This document shows positions 50,760-59,659 of a stretch of 64,000 nucleotides of DNA, one piece after another. Position numbers and translations under genes: made by a program. How positions within the stretch are numbered: the first letter of the stretch is position 1; each line of letters opens with the position of its first letter. Under the pieces are notes generated by a model. The model ran no database searches and was not told the origin of the DNA. It saw only the letters and a list, made by a program, of their open reading frames with translations. The stretch is from Winogradskyella sp. (GTDB lineage Bacteria > Bacteroidota > Bacteroidia > Flavobacteriales > Flavobacteriaceae): positions 62,001-126,000 of the forward strand of contig NZ_JADGDZ010000001.1 in NCBI RefSeq assembly GCF_016744625.1. Direction: 5' to 3'.

Positions 50760-53700
50760 ATGCACATCAAAAAGCACGTCCTCCTACTCCTTATTGTAAC
50801 GCTTGTATTTTCTTGTAAAAAAAAGCCAGTTGAGACAGATAACATATTTAAGTATAGAGATTACATCAGTTATACAACATCAGGAGTCGTTTCTGTAACA
50901 GCGCCAATCAAAATTAATCTTGCAGAAGCCGTTGAAGGTTGGGAAGCAGAGCAAGAGTTAGATACTGGTTTAATTTCTACACAACCTCATATTCAAGGGA
51001 CTTTAAAAGCACTCAACAAACACACCTTACTATTTACACCAGACGAAGTTTTAGAGCCAGCAACGGCTTATGGAGTTACAGTGCAGTTAGGAGATATTTA
51101 TAAAACAATTCCTGCAGAGTTTAAAAACTACACTTTTGAGTTTAAAACCATTACTCCAAGTTTTAGCATCATGACTAACAATCTACAATCCTATAGCAAG
51201 GAATGGCAATATGTATTGGGTCAATTACGCTCTTCGGATGTGATTTCTTTAGAAGATGCCAAACAATTAGTATCAGCAAAACAGAACAAAAAAGACTTAA
51301 ATTTAGTTTGGCTCGAAGTGCCAGAACCTTCTAAGTATTTCGAATTTAGAATAGACAGCATCAAACGTCAAGTAGAAGACAGTAAAATTGATGTGTATTG
51401 GGATGGTAAAGCCATTAAAGCCGAAAACAAAGGAGATAACTTCATCAATATTCCTGGTAAAAATAACTTCAGTATTGTAGAAACAAACGTTATTCAAAAT
51501 CCAGAACAGTATTTATCACTTAACTTTTCCGACCCTTTAAAAAAGCAACAAAACTTTGCAGGTTTAGTAACTATTCAAAATGTAAAAAACCCAAAATATA
51601 TTGTAGATGGTAATGTTTTAAAAGTCTATCCTGACACCAAATTGGTTGGAGATATTAGAGTCGATGTCTTTACAGGAATTAAAAATACAGATGGTTTTAA
51701 ACTAAAGACTGCATTTGTACAAACCTTAACCTTTGAAGAATTAAAACCACAAGTACGATTGGTTAGTAATGGTTCTATTTTACCAAATTCCAAAGACTTA
51801 AAATTCAATTTCGAAGCGGTAAACCTAAGTAAAGTTGACGTCAGAATTATAAAACTTTTTGAAGACAATGTACTTCAGTTTTTACAAACAAATAACTTAA
51901 ACAGTAATAATGAATATGGCATAAAAAATGTCGGAAGACGTATTGCAAAAGAAACCATTACTTTAATACAAGATGGATCTCAAAACACAGGCAAATGGAA
52001 AGCCTATAGCATCGATTTGTCAAAATATATACAAGCAGATCCTGGAGCGATTTACAGAGTTGAAGTCGGATTTAAAAAAGCATATTCATTATACGATTGT
52101 ACTTCGAATTCTGAAACTACTGACGTTGAAGAAGACGATTACTACGATGACTATTATGAGGAAGATTTCTATGCGTCAGATGACACCTCTGAAGAAGAAC
52201 AAGAACTTAGAGAGGAACGCTATTGGGATAATTTAAGCTACAACTACAGAAACACCAATTACAGATATAGAGACAGAGATAATCCTTGTACAGATTCGTA
52301 CTTTAATTATGGTAATAGAACGGTGTCGCTAAACTTAATCGGTTCTGATCTTGGAGTGATTGCAAAGCAAGGCAACGACAATACGTATTTCTTTGCTGTG
52401 ACAAATATTCTATCCACAGATCCTGAAGCAAGTGCTAAAGTAACCTTATACAATTATCAGCAACAAGAACTAGCAAATGGTAACACCAACAATGAAGGAA
52501 TTATAGAAATCGATGCTAAAAAACGAGCTGCTTTTGCTATTGTTTCAAAAGGAAAAAGTGTGAGCTACGTTAAGCTCTTTGATGGCAATTCTTTATCGCT
52601 AAGTAAGTTTGACGTTTCTGGAAATAGATTGCAACGTGGACTAAAAGGCTACATCTATGGCGAACGTGGTGTTTGGAGACCAGGTGATAGTTTGTTCTTA
52701 ACATTTGTATTAAATGACAAGGCAAATAAGTTACCAAAAAGACATCCTGTTAAACTCGAAATTACAGACCCTGTTGGCAAGTTAGTTTACAGAAAAGTCT
52801 CAGTAGATAACATCAATAATTTCTTTGATTTTACCGTTCCAACATCTTCAGATTACAAAACCGGAAGCTACAATGCAAAGGTCTCTGTTGGTGGAGCTAA
52901 CTTTACTAAAAACTTAAAAATTGAAACCGTTAAACCAAACCGATTAAAAATTAAAATAGATTTTAAAGATGAAGTTTTAACCAACAATAAACCATTACAA
53001 GGCGACTTAAACGTAGCATGGTTACATGGTGCACCAGCAAAAAATTTAAAAGCTGAAATCAAAGCAAAATTTATGACGTCGCATACTAGTTTTAAAAGCT
53101 ATAAAAACTATGTGTTTAATGACCCAACTAAGAAATTCAGCACAGAAGAAACCAATGTTTTTGAAGGCTATTTAGATGCAGACGGAAAAGCTAAAGTCAA
53201 TTCAGAATTAAATATTGGCAAAAATGCTCCAGGCATGTTAACGGCTCAATTTTTAGTGAGAGCGTTCGAAAATGGTGGTGACTTTTCACTCGATGCATTC
53301 ACCATGCCTTATGCTCCTTATGAAAGTTTTGTAGGCTTGCAATCACCAAAAGGCAACAACTATGGTTCTTTCTTTACAGATGAAAACCACACCTTTGATA
53401 TTGCAACGGTTACTGCTGAAGGCAAACCTATTCAGCGTAAAAAACTAGAAGTAAAAGTCTATAAAATTGAATGGCGTTGGTGGTGGAATTCCTCTTATGA
53501 CAATCTATCGAGTTACGTGTCTAGTAATTATCACAGACCAGTTCAACAAAATGAAATAGATACAGATGCCAATGGAAAAGCAAGTTTTAAACTCAACATT
53601 CCCGAAAATGATCGTGGTCGTTATTTAATTAGAGTTGTGGATCCTGTAAGTGGTCATGCAACTGGTCGTACAGCATATTTTTATAGAAACTGGTGGTCTA

Positions 53701-56336
53701 ACTCAGCTTCAGGAGATAAAGAAGCTGCTAAAATGTTAGTCTTCTCAACAGATAAAGACAACTATAATGTTGGTGATACCGCAAAACTCACTTTCCCTTC
53801 AGGTAGTGAAGGTAGAGCTTTAGTAAGTATTGAAAATGGTACGGAAGTTTTACAACACCAATGGGTAAAAACCAAGCCAGGTGAAACTACGATTGATATT
53901 CCGGTAACGAAAGACATGGCACCAAATGTGTTTATTAATATTTCATTATTACAACCACATGCCATTACATCGAATGATTTACCAATTCGTTTGTATGGAG
54001 TGATTCCTATGATGGTAGAAAATCCGGCAACGAAATTAGAGCCACAAATTAGCATGCCAGATGCTATTCAACCAGAGCAATCTTACGAGATAAAAGTCTC
54101 TGAAAAGAATAACAAAGCAATGACTTATACGATTGCAGTTGTCGAAGAAGGCTTACTAGATTTAACACGTTTTAAAACACCAAACGCTTGGAATAGTTTC
54201 TACGCTCGCGAAGCGTTAGGGGTAAAAACTTGGGACATTTTCGATGATGTTATTGGATCCTATTCTGGTAGTATAGATCAAGTCTTCGCGATTGGTGGAG
54301 ATGGTTCTGCTGCAAAAGGAAAGAATAAAAAAGCGAATCGCTTTAAGCCAGTAGTCACCTATTTAGGACCTTTCTTATTAAGCGCAGGAAAAACAAAAAC
54401 ACATCAGCTCAAAATGCCAAATTATGTTGGCGCTGTTAGAACGATGGTTGTGGCTGGCGACAACTCTAATGAAGCTTATGGTAGTGCTGAGAAATCAGTA
54501 CAAGTTAAAAAACCATTAATGGTATTGGCAACTTTGCCACGTAAGTTAAGTCCTGGTGAAAAAGTTACCTTGCCAGTCACAGTTTTCGCTATGGAAAAGA
54601 AAGTGAAAGACGTGAAACTTACTGTAAACGTGAGTGACGGAATTATAGTAAAAGGAAATAAAACACAATCGCTTCAATTTAGCAAGCCAGATGAAAAAAT
54701 GGTCTATTTTGAATTGGATGTGACCAAAGCAAAAGGTATCAACACTATTGAAGTCGTTGCGACAGGTAATGGTGAAAAATCAACTTACAAAGTTGAGATT
54801 GATGTCGAGAATCCAAACCCAAGGACCTCTCGTATAATTGATAAAGAATTACAAGCTAACAGCAATCAAAAGATTGATATTACAACCTTTGGAGTACCAG
54901 GAAGCAATTCAGCAACGGTAGAATTTTCAACTTTACCTCCAATGGATTTCACAAAGCGAATGGAATATTTAATTCGCTATCCACATGGCTGTGTAGAGCA
55001 AACCACCTCTGGTGTTTTTCCACAGTTGTTCTTAACAGACATCTTCGATTTAACGCCTCAAAAGAAAAAGCAGGTGCAAAGCAATATTGAAAACGGAATT
55101 AGACGCTTAGGAAATTTCCAAAATGCAAGTGGCGGATTAGGCTATTGGATGGGTGAAAGTTCTGCCAATGATTGGGGAACAAGTTATGCTGGTCATTTTA
55201 TGATCGAAGCTGAGAAAAAAGGTTTTGTTTTACCATTAACTTTTAAAAGCAATTGGATTGCCTACCAAAGACAAGCAGCTCGTAATTGGAGGCCAAGCTA
55301 TAGACATTATCATAGTGATTTTGCACAAGCCTATCGTTTATATACGTTGGCTTTGGCTGGTAGTCCGGATTTGGCTAGTATGAACAGACTAAGAGAATTC
55401 GATGAAATGTCTAACGATGCTAAATGGAGATTAGCCGCTGCTTATGCCTTAGCTGGCCAAAAAGAAGCTAGTGACGCGATTTCAAAACTAGCTAATATTG
55501 ATTTTCAAAGTCCAGAAAGGGATAATTATACTTATGGATCTGTGCATAGAAATAGAGCTATGGCTTTAGAAACTATGTTACTTACAAATCATCCTAAAAA
55601 GACGGATTTAGCAAAATCTATAGCAAAATCATTAGCAAGTAGTCGTTGGATGAGTACGCAAACCACAGCATATAATCTGCTAGCTATTGGTAAAATGATA
55701 ACGCAAAATGGTGGAAAGGAATTAAAGCTAACGTACAAAATCAATGGCAAAACAGAAACTATTGATACGCAAAACGGTATTGCACAACGCGATATTCCTA
55801 TTAATGAAGGAGCGAATCAGATGACAATTACAAATAGTAAAGACAACCGAGTTTATGTTCGCGTTCTGAATTCTGGTAAATTAAAATTAGGCGAAGAATT
55901 GGCAGAACAACGCGGCTTTTCTATCTCGACCGTTTATAAAGATTTACAAGGTAATAAAATTGATATCACTAATCTACAACAAGGACAAGACTTTGTAGCA
56001 ACTGTTAGTATTTCAAATTTAACTAGAGATTATGTTAATGATGTGGCCTTAACACAGATTTTCCCTTCAGGTTGGGATATTGTCAACACACGTTTTACAG
56101 ATTTTGGAGATACAACAGTAAGTAACGCAAGGTTTACAGATATAAGAGATGACCGTGTTAATTTCTATTTCAATATGAATAGAAAAGGAAATCATGGAAC
56201 AAAAACATTTACTGTAATGTTGAACGCGTCCTATTTAGGCACATACTATTTACCAGGAGTTCAAGCTGAAGCTATGTATGACAATGACGACTATTTGGTA
56301 AGGAATAAAGGTAAATGGGTAACTGTTGAGAAGTAA
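50760..56336 (+). CDS. Alpha-2-macroglobulin-like lipoprotein (YfaS/MG2 type)
   Basis: An 1858-residue bacterial alpha-2-macroglobulin. The lipoprotein signal ends FSC, lipidated at C19. The MG1-MG2 and further beta-sandwich domains follow (RGLKGYIYGERGVWRPGDSLFLTFVLND is the MG2 signature, about 625-655). The thioester motif is C1411-V-E-Q1414 (PHGCVEQTTSG), with C and Q both present, and an all-helical thioester domain spans about 1390-1640. A very acidic, tyrosine-rich stretch (DVEEDDYYDDYYEEDFYASDD) near 455-475 is unusual. Such proteins sit in the periplasm, trap attacking proteases through the thioester and work with PBP1C, encoded at 62455 here rather than directly next to it. Confidence 0.95.
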   Translation: MHIKKHVLLLLIVTLVFSCKKKPVETDNIFKYRDYISYTTSGVVSVTAPIKINLAEAVEGWEAEQELDTGLISTQPHIQGTLKALNKHTLLFTPDEVLEPATAYGVTVQLGDIYKTIPAEFKNYTFEFKTITPSFSIMTNNLQSYSKEWQYVLGQLRSSDVISLEDAKQLVSAKQNKKDLNLVWLEVPEPSKYFEFRIDSIKRQVEDSKIDVYWDGKAIKAENKGDNFINIPGKNNFSIVETNVIQNPEQYLSLNFSDPLKKQQNFAGLVTIQNVKNPKYIVDGNVLKVYPDTKLVGDIRVDVFTGIKNTDGFKLKTAFVQTLTFEELKPQVRLVSNGSILPNSKDLKFNFEAVNLSKVDVRIIKLFEDNVLQFLQTNNLNSNNEYGIKNVGRRIAKETITLIQDGSQNTGKWKAYSIDLSKYIQADPGAIYRVEVGFKKAYSLYDCTSNSETTDVEEDDYYDDYYEEDFYASDDTSEEEQELREERYWDNLSYNYRNTNYRYRDRDNPCTDSYFNYGNRTVSLNLIGSDLGVIAKQGNDNTYFFAVTNILSTDPEASAKVTLYNYQQQELANGNTNNEGIIEIDAKKRAAFAIVSKGKSVSYVKLFDGNSLSLSKFDVSGNRLQRGLKGYIYGERGVWRPGDSLFLTFVLNDKANKLPKRHPVKLEITDPVGKLVYRKVSVDNINNFFDFTVPTSSDYKTGSYNAKVSVGGANFTKNLKIETVKPNRLKIKIDFKDEVLTNNKPLQGDLNVAWLHGAPAKNLKAEIKAKFMTSHTSFKSYKNYVFNDPTKKFSTEETNVFEGYLDADGKAKVNSELNIGKNAPGMLTAQFLVRAFENGGDFSLDAFTMPYAPYESFVGLQSPKGNNYGSFFTDENHTFDIATVTAEGKPIQRKKLEVKVYKIEWRWWWNSSYDNLSSYVSSNYHRPVQQNEIDTDANGKASFKLNIPENDRGRYLIRVVDPVSGHATGRTAYFYRNWWSNSASGDKEAAKMLVFSTDKDNYNVGDTAKLTFPSGSEGRALVSIENGTEVLQHQWVKTKPGETTIDIPVTKDMAPNVFINISLLQPHAITSNDLPIRLYGVIPMMVENPATKLEPQISMPDAIQPEQSYEIKVSEKNNKAMTYTIAVVEEGLLDLTRFKTPNAWNSFYAREALGVKTWDIFDDVIGSYSGSIDQVFAIGGDGSAAKGKNKKANRFKPVVTYLGPFLLSAGKTKTHQLKMPNYVGAVRTMVVAGDNSNEAYGSAEKSVQVKKPLMVLATLPRKLSPGEKVTLPVTVFAMEKKVKDVKLTVNVSDGIIVKGNKTQSLQFSKPDEKMVYFELDVTKAKGINTIEVVATGNGEKSTYKVEIDVENPNPRTSRIIDKELQANSNQKIDITTFGVPGSNSATVEFSTLPPMDFTKRMEYLIRYPHGCVEQTTSGVFPQLFLTDIFDLTPQKKKQVQSNIENGIRRLGNFQNASGGLGYWMGESSANDWGTSYAGHFMIEAEKKGFVLPLTFKSNWIAYQRQAARNWRPSYRHYHSDFAQAYRLYTLALAGSPDLASMNRLREFDEMSNDAKWRLAAAYALAGQKEASDAISKLANIDFQSPERDNYTYGSVHRNRAMALETMLLTNHPKKTDLAKSIAKSLASSRWMSTQTTAYNLLAIGKMITQNGGKELKLTYKINGKTETIDTQNGIAQRDIPINEGANQMTITNSKDNRVYVRVLNSGKLKLGEELAEQRGFSISTVYKDLQGNKIDITNLQQGQDFVATVSISNLTRDYVNDVALTQIFPSGWDIVNTRFTDFGDTTVSNARFTDIRDDRVNFYFNMNRKGNHGTKTFTVMLNASYLGTYYLPGVQAEAMYDNDDYLVRNKGKWVTVEK

Positions 56337-56339
56337 CCA

Positions 56340-56400
56340 AATTCCTGAGTAGGCAGAAATCTCATGATATGAAATTAGATACTGAAACAAGTTCATAGCA
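56340..56400. repeat. Decayed palindromic repeat after the macroglobulin gene
   Basis: ATTCCTGAGTAGGCAGAAATCTCATGA...AGATACTGAAACAAGTTCATAG resembles a degenerate mix of the GTCATTCCTGC and ACTGAACTTG family members, immediately after the stop at 56336. It marks the left boundary of the insertion between the macroglobulin gene and pbpC. Confidence 0.45.
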
Positions 56401-56491
56401 TGGCAAAATAATAAACTAAATACTTGCTGGTCGACAAGCAAGACACGAAGAAAACAAACCGCTAAAATGTTTAACTTAAAAACAAGAAATT

Positions 56492-57343
56492 ATGAAAATT
56501 ACAAAACAGATTTTAGCGATCGCATTGGTATTCAATGTAGTAGTATTAACAGCACAAAAAGAAGCGTATGTAGCCGCAGAAAGTGGTTTGTCTCTTAGAG
56601 ATCAACCCGACGTTAGTGCAAAAATGCTGACGAAATTATCCTATGGAGAAGCCATTGGTATTTTGGAAGAAACTGACAAAAAACTAGTTATTGTTGATGC
56701 TGGTAAAAAAGTATCTGGAGAATGGGTGAAGGTGGAGACCAGAAATCACATTGGCTATGTATTCAACGGCTATTTATCACCAGATAAAATTGCCCGAACT
56801 ATTCGCCTTAGGCTAGAAAAATTGAATGTGGAAATTAAAAACTTAGCCACAAGTGATTATAAAAGGTCACACAGATTAAAGGAAGAAGATTCTGCTACAA
56901 TTAATGTAGATGCTAGTGATTCTCCAGAAGGGAAAAGCATTGTTCTAATAGACAATGATTATAAACATGTGAGTCTCTTTCAACGTTATGAAAACAGTTT
57001 CTCTTTTATGAGTACCGATGCTAAATGTAATTCAAACGAATGGAAGCAATTTGATACAGAATGGAAGCCACTTAAACAATTAAAGTCTAACACTTTTGAA
57101 ACCTTAACCTTCACAGAAAAGGACTGGATTAATTTTATTGAAACAGCTACCAGAGATTTAAAAGATGAGGTTGTAGATAAATGTGGTGAAGACTGGTTGG
57201 CTTATGTGAAAACTATAGAAAACACAAAAGATTTTCCGGTTAGTGTATCTACAAACCGTGTTTTTATTAAATTTATACTGACAGATTTTGAAGATAATAT
57301 TACTGAAAAAATAATTGAATTTGAAATGCCAGAAGGTTCTTAA
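56492..57343 (+). CDS. SH3 domain protein, exported
   Basis: A 283-residue protein with a signal peptide (1-21, VLTAQ) and a bacterial SH3 domain (about 25-97, YVAAESGLSLRDQPDVSAKMLTKLSYGEAIGIL...GEWVKVETRNHIGYVFNGYLSPDK). The remaining part (about 110-283) is a soluble domain with WKQFDTEWKPLK, no recognised family. SH3b domains bind peptidoglycan or peptides, so it is probably periplasmic. It starts 155 bases after the macroglobulin stop, and the next gene begins 3 bases after its own stop, so these two are one transcript. Function unknown. Confidence 0.75.
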   Translation: MKITKQILAIALVFNVVVLTAQKEAYVAAESGLSLRDQPDVSAKMLTKLSYGEAIGILEETDKKLVIVDAGKKVSGEWVKVETRNHIGYVFNGYLSPDKIARTIRLRLEKLNVEIKNLATSDYKRSHRLKEEDSATINVDASDSPEGKSIVLIDNDYKHVSLFQRYENSFSFMSTDAKCNSNEWKQFDTEWKPLKQLKSNTFETLTFTEKDWINFIETATRDLKDEVVDKCGEDWLAYVKTIENTKDFPVSVSTNRVFIKFILTDFEDNITEKIIEFEMPEGS

Positions 57344-57346
57344 ACA

Positions 57347-57655
57347 ATGAAAGATTTTAAACCATACTTTGCTGTAATATTTACATCAACACATACAGAA
57401 CATACTAAAGGCTATGCAGAAATGGCTGAAAAAATGGAAAGCCTAGCCAAACAACAAAAAGGTTATATAGGTGTCGATTCTGCTAAAAACGACGTAGGTA
57501 TTACAGTAAGTTATTGGGAAAGTTTAGATGCTATTAAAAACTGGAAAGCTAATACAGAGCATTTATTCGCGCAACAAAAAGGGCGCGAGCAATGGTACAA
57601 TTGGTACAATGTTAGAATTTGTAAGGTAGAACGCGAGTATGAATTTAAAAAGTAA
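57347..57655 (+). CDS. Antibiotic biosynthesis monooxygenase (ABM) domain protein
   Basis: A 102-residue ABM-fold protein (dimeric alpha/beta barrel). FAVIFTSTHTEHTKGYAEMAEKMESLAKQQKGYIGVDSA and GITVSYWESLDAIKNWKANTEHLFAQQKGREQWYNWYNVRICKVEREYE match the YqjZ/ABM subfamily, whose conserved W, H and Y residues are seen. Roles range from heme or quinol oxidation to detoxification; the substrate is unknown. It starts 3 bases after the SH3 gene on the same strand, and converges on the T9SS pseudogene across a compound repeat. Confidence 0.85.
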   Translation: MKDFKPYFAVIFTSTHTEHTKGYAEMAEKMESLAKQQKGYIGVDSAKNDVGITVSYWESLDAIKNWKANTEHLFAQQKGREQWYNWYNVRICKVEREYEFKK

Positions 57656-57657
57656 CA

Positions 57658-57757
57658 TCATTACGAGGAATGAAGTGACGTGGTAATCTATATATTACCT
57701 GGCACTAAGCATTATGAAATTGCCACTGCTGACAAAAAAAGTCAGCTTCGCAATGAC
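57658..57757. repeat. ~100-bp compound palindromic element, copy B
   Basis: Inverse orientation to copy A at 20146-20235. It starts TCATTACGAGGAA and ends TTCGCAATGA, with stem GTGGTAAT / ATTGCCAC and side hairpin GCTGAC-A7-GTCAGC (T7 on the other strand). It begins 3 bases after the ABM stop and ends 8 bases from the T9SS fragment's stop, filling the space between convergent genes. Confidence 0.85.
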
Positions 57758-57764
57758 TCTTCAA

Positions 57765-58829
57765 TTAATGTTTCAAAGCAAAGTGTCCCTTAAACTCTTT
57801 GCTATCTAATACAATACAATACCAATAATCTGAAGTTGGTAGAACATTACCATTAAATATTCCGTCCCAAAACACATTACTGTTAATTGCAGAGTACAAT
57901 AATTTGCCGTATCGATCGAAAATATAGACCTCTGTTGATGTAAAAAATTGTGCAACATTTAGAACAAAGAAGTCATTATCTCCATCATCATTCGGAGTCA
58001 TAAATTTTTGAATGTAAAAGTGGAAATATTCTTGAGTTACCACAACATCACACTCATTAGACTTTACATAAATTGTATATAGTCCACTTGGTAAGCCAAT
58101 AAATACATTACTAAATTGATAATCTATGCCATCAAGTGAATATTGATAGCCACCATTATTAGCAAGATTTACAATTATAGAACTTCCTTGGGTTATGACA
58201 TTCTCTATTATTGGATTCGCAATTTCTGTTACGATAAATGTTATTATTTCTGTGAGACAACCATCTGTAACTTCTACTTCATAACTACCTTCACTGTCAA
58301 CTATTATTGATTGAGACATTTCACCAGAAGCCCATTGATACTGAAGGTTTATTATTGAAGAGGTTGCTACAAGCATTATATCTTCCCCTTCGCAAAAGGA
58401 CACAAATTCATCACTAAATTCTAAAGGTTGTGTTCCTATAATCTCCCATTCGCAGGTGTTTTCATTAAATGAAGTGGATTCCCAACACTCTAAGTCCATT
58501 GGCTCCTCAGGTTGTACTCCCGATACTTCCCAAGTACAAGTAACGTTATTAAATGTAGTAGTTTCCCAACACTCAAGAGTAGGCTGTATAGGTTGTGTGC
58601 CTATAACTTCCCATGAGCAAGTTGCATTATTAAACGTTGCGGTTTCCCAACATTCTATCTTTGGTTGAACTTGTTGTATTCCTGTTATATCCCAACTACA
58701 TGTTGTGTTATTGAATACCGTACTTTCCCAACACTCTAATCCAGTAGGTATAGCTGGTTGTGTACCTGTAACTTCCCATAAGCAAGTTGTACTCTTAAAA
58801 GCAGCAACTTCCCAGCATTCGATTACTGG
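57765..58829 (-). pseudogene. T9SS type B adhesin, 3' fragment with CWE repeats
   Basis: A 354-codon open frame with no start until an internal ATG at 58499. It encodes five ~27-residue repeats (consensus ECWE-x3-F-N-N-x-T-C-x-W-E-x2-G-x-QP; 58423-58823), an Ig-like domain (about 115-210) and a C-terminal gliding-motility/T9SS type B sorting domain (FMTPNDDGDNDFFVLNVAQFF...VYIFDRYGKLLYSA...WDGIFNGNVLPTSDYWYCIVLD). Upstream the frame is stopped by TAG (58832-58830), while the preceding 59316-58795 frame, which has the signal peptide, is offset by one base. Read together they are one adhesin gene broken by a frameshift or, more likely, by an internal deletion of 3n+2 bases. Confidence 0.75.
58423..58823 (-). 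repeat. Five tandem ~81-bp coding repeats (ECWE...TCxWE...GTQP)
   Basis: Five tandem units of 27-28 codons, each with two cysteines and conserved ECWE, FNN, W-E/D, and GTQP positions, in the 3' adhesin fragment. DNA identity between units is visible by eye (TGTTGGGAAA, TGGGAAGTTA). Confidence 0.85.
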
Positions 58830-59316
58830 CTAAAAGATTAGTATCTGTATTATCCCAAATTTCAAATTTTACATTTATTGGAATAACTCCAGAACCGCAA
58901 AACCCACCTAAAGGAGAAAGATTAAGTAACCAAGATGAAAACTCATAGGTTGTATTTTCACATAAACCACTTATTGTTGTTCTATAAAATTCACCAGCTG
59001 TAAAATTAGAATTTACAATTAGCATTCTTTCATTTGTATCATTTGGAGTATGGTCATTTATATCAAACCAGTCAAAATAGTCAGAATTACTTGACACTGT
59101 ATAAAGTCCGTCATTTGGGTTTTGACCATTAGCATATACATACGAAGTTGTACCTACAGGTAACGATGAATCCTGTAATCCTATTCCAAAAGTTTCTGTA
59201 AAAATTGGATCTCCTGAATTACCTTGGCAAAATCCCAATTGCGCATGTATCTCTTTTGAAAAAAAAGAAATGCAAATAATTATGACTATTTTAAGATCTA
59301 AGAAAGCGTTTCGCAC
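58795..59316 (-). pseudogene. T9SS type B adhesin, 5' fragment (signal peptide plus start of domain)
   Basis: A 173-residue frame with a signal peptide (about 8-25, IVIIICISFFSKEIHAQ) and a secreted beta-rich domain: GFCQGNSGDPIFTETFGIGLQDSSLP, TYEFSSWLLNLSPLGGFCGSG, PINVKFEIWDNTDTNLLAS. Typical homologues continue for another ~70 residues before any repeats, but here the frame shifts straight into NRMLGSCCF and stops at 58795-58797. The 3' frame picks up in the middle of a CWE repeat. So this is the N-terminal part of a disrupted surface protein, not a complete gene. Confidence 0.75.
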
Positions 59317-59659
59317 GTTTAAATATATAGATAAGTCTATGTAGTAATTTTAACTTTTCGACGAAATAATCATAAAAAACCCGTTTGCATAGTACATGTA
59401 TAGGTTAATAAGGTGTTTTAAGAGAAATGCTTCTGACTTATCTTAAGCAGAAAGTGCTACTTTGTCTGTATTACCAAATACACCTAGCTTAATTTGTCCT
59501 ATAAAAAATCAAAAAAAGTATGTTAGATAGATAGAATCGTTTATTAAAAGAGTCGCAAGAAACAATAAATAGTAAGAAACGTATAAAGACTACTGTGAGC
59601 ATCAATTTACAAGAACAAGTAAATACTATAAGCAACATCATAAATTGTTAAGCAAAAAT
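59317..59659. other. 343-base gap between adhesin fragment and glycosyltransferase
   Basis: AT-rich and without a credible gene. A 38-codon stretch on the plus strand (59535-59651, reading NRLLKESQETINSKKRIKTTVS...) is preceded in the same frame by ATGTTAGATAGA and a TAG (59532-59534); it could be the remnant of a decayed small gene but may be chance. No clear repeat or terminator is seen. Confidence 0.5.

Noticed and set aside
58795-58832. Programmed ribosomal frameshift joining the two adhesin frames
   Set aside because: A +1 shift would be needed and no slippery heptamer or stop-linked site with known shift logic is present; the 5' domain is also truncated, which favours a deletion.
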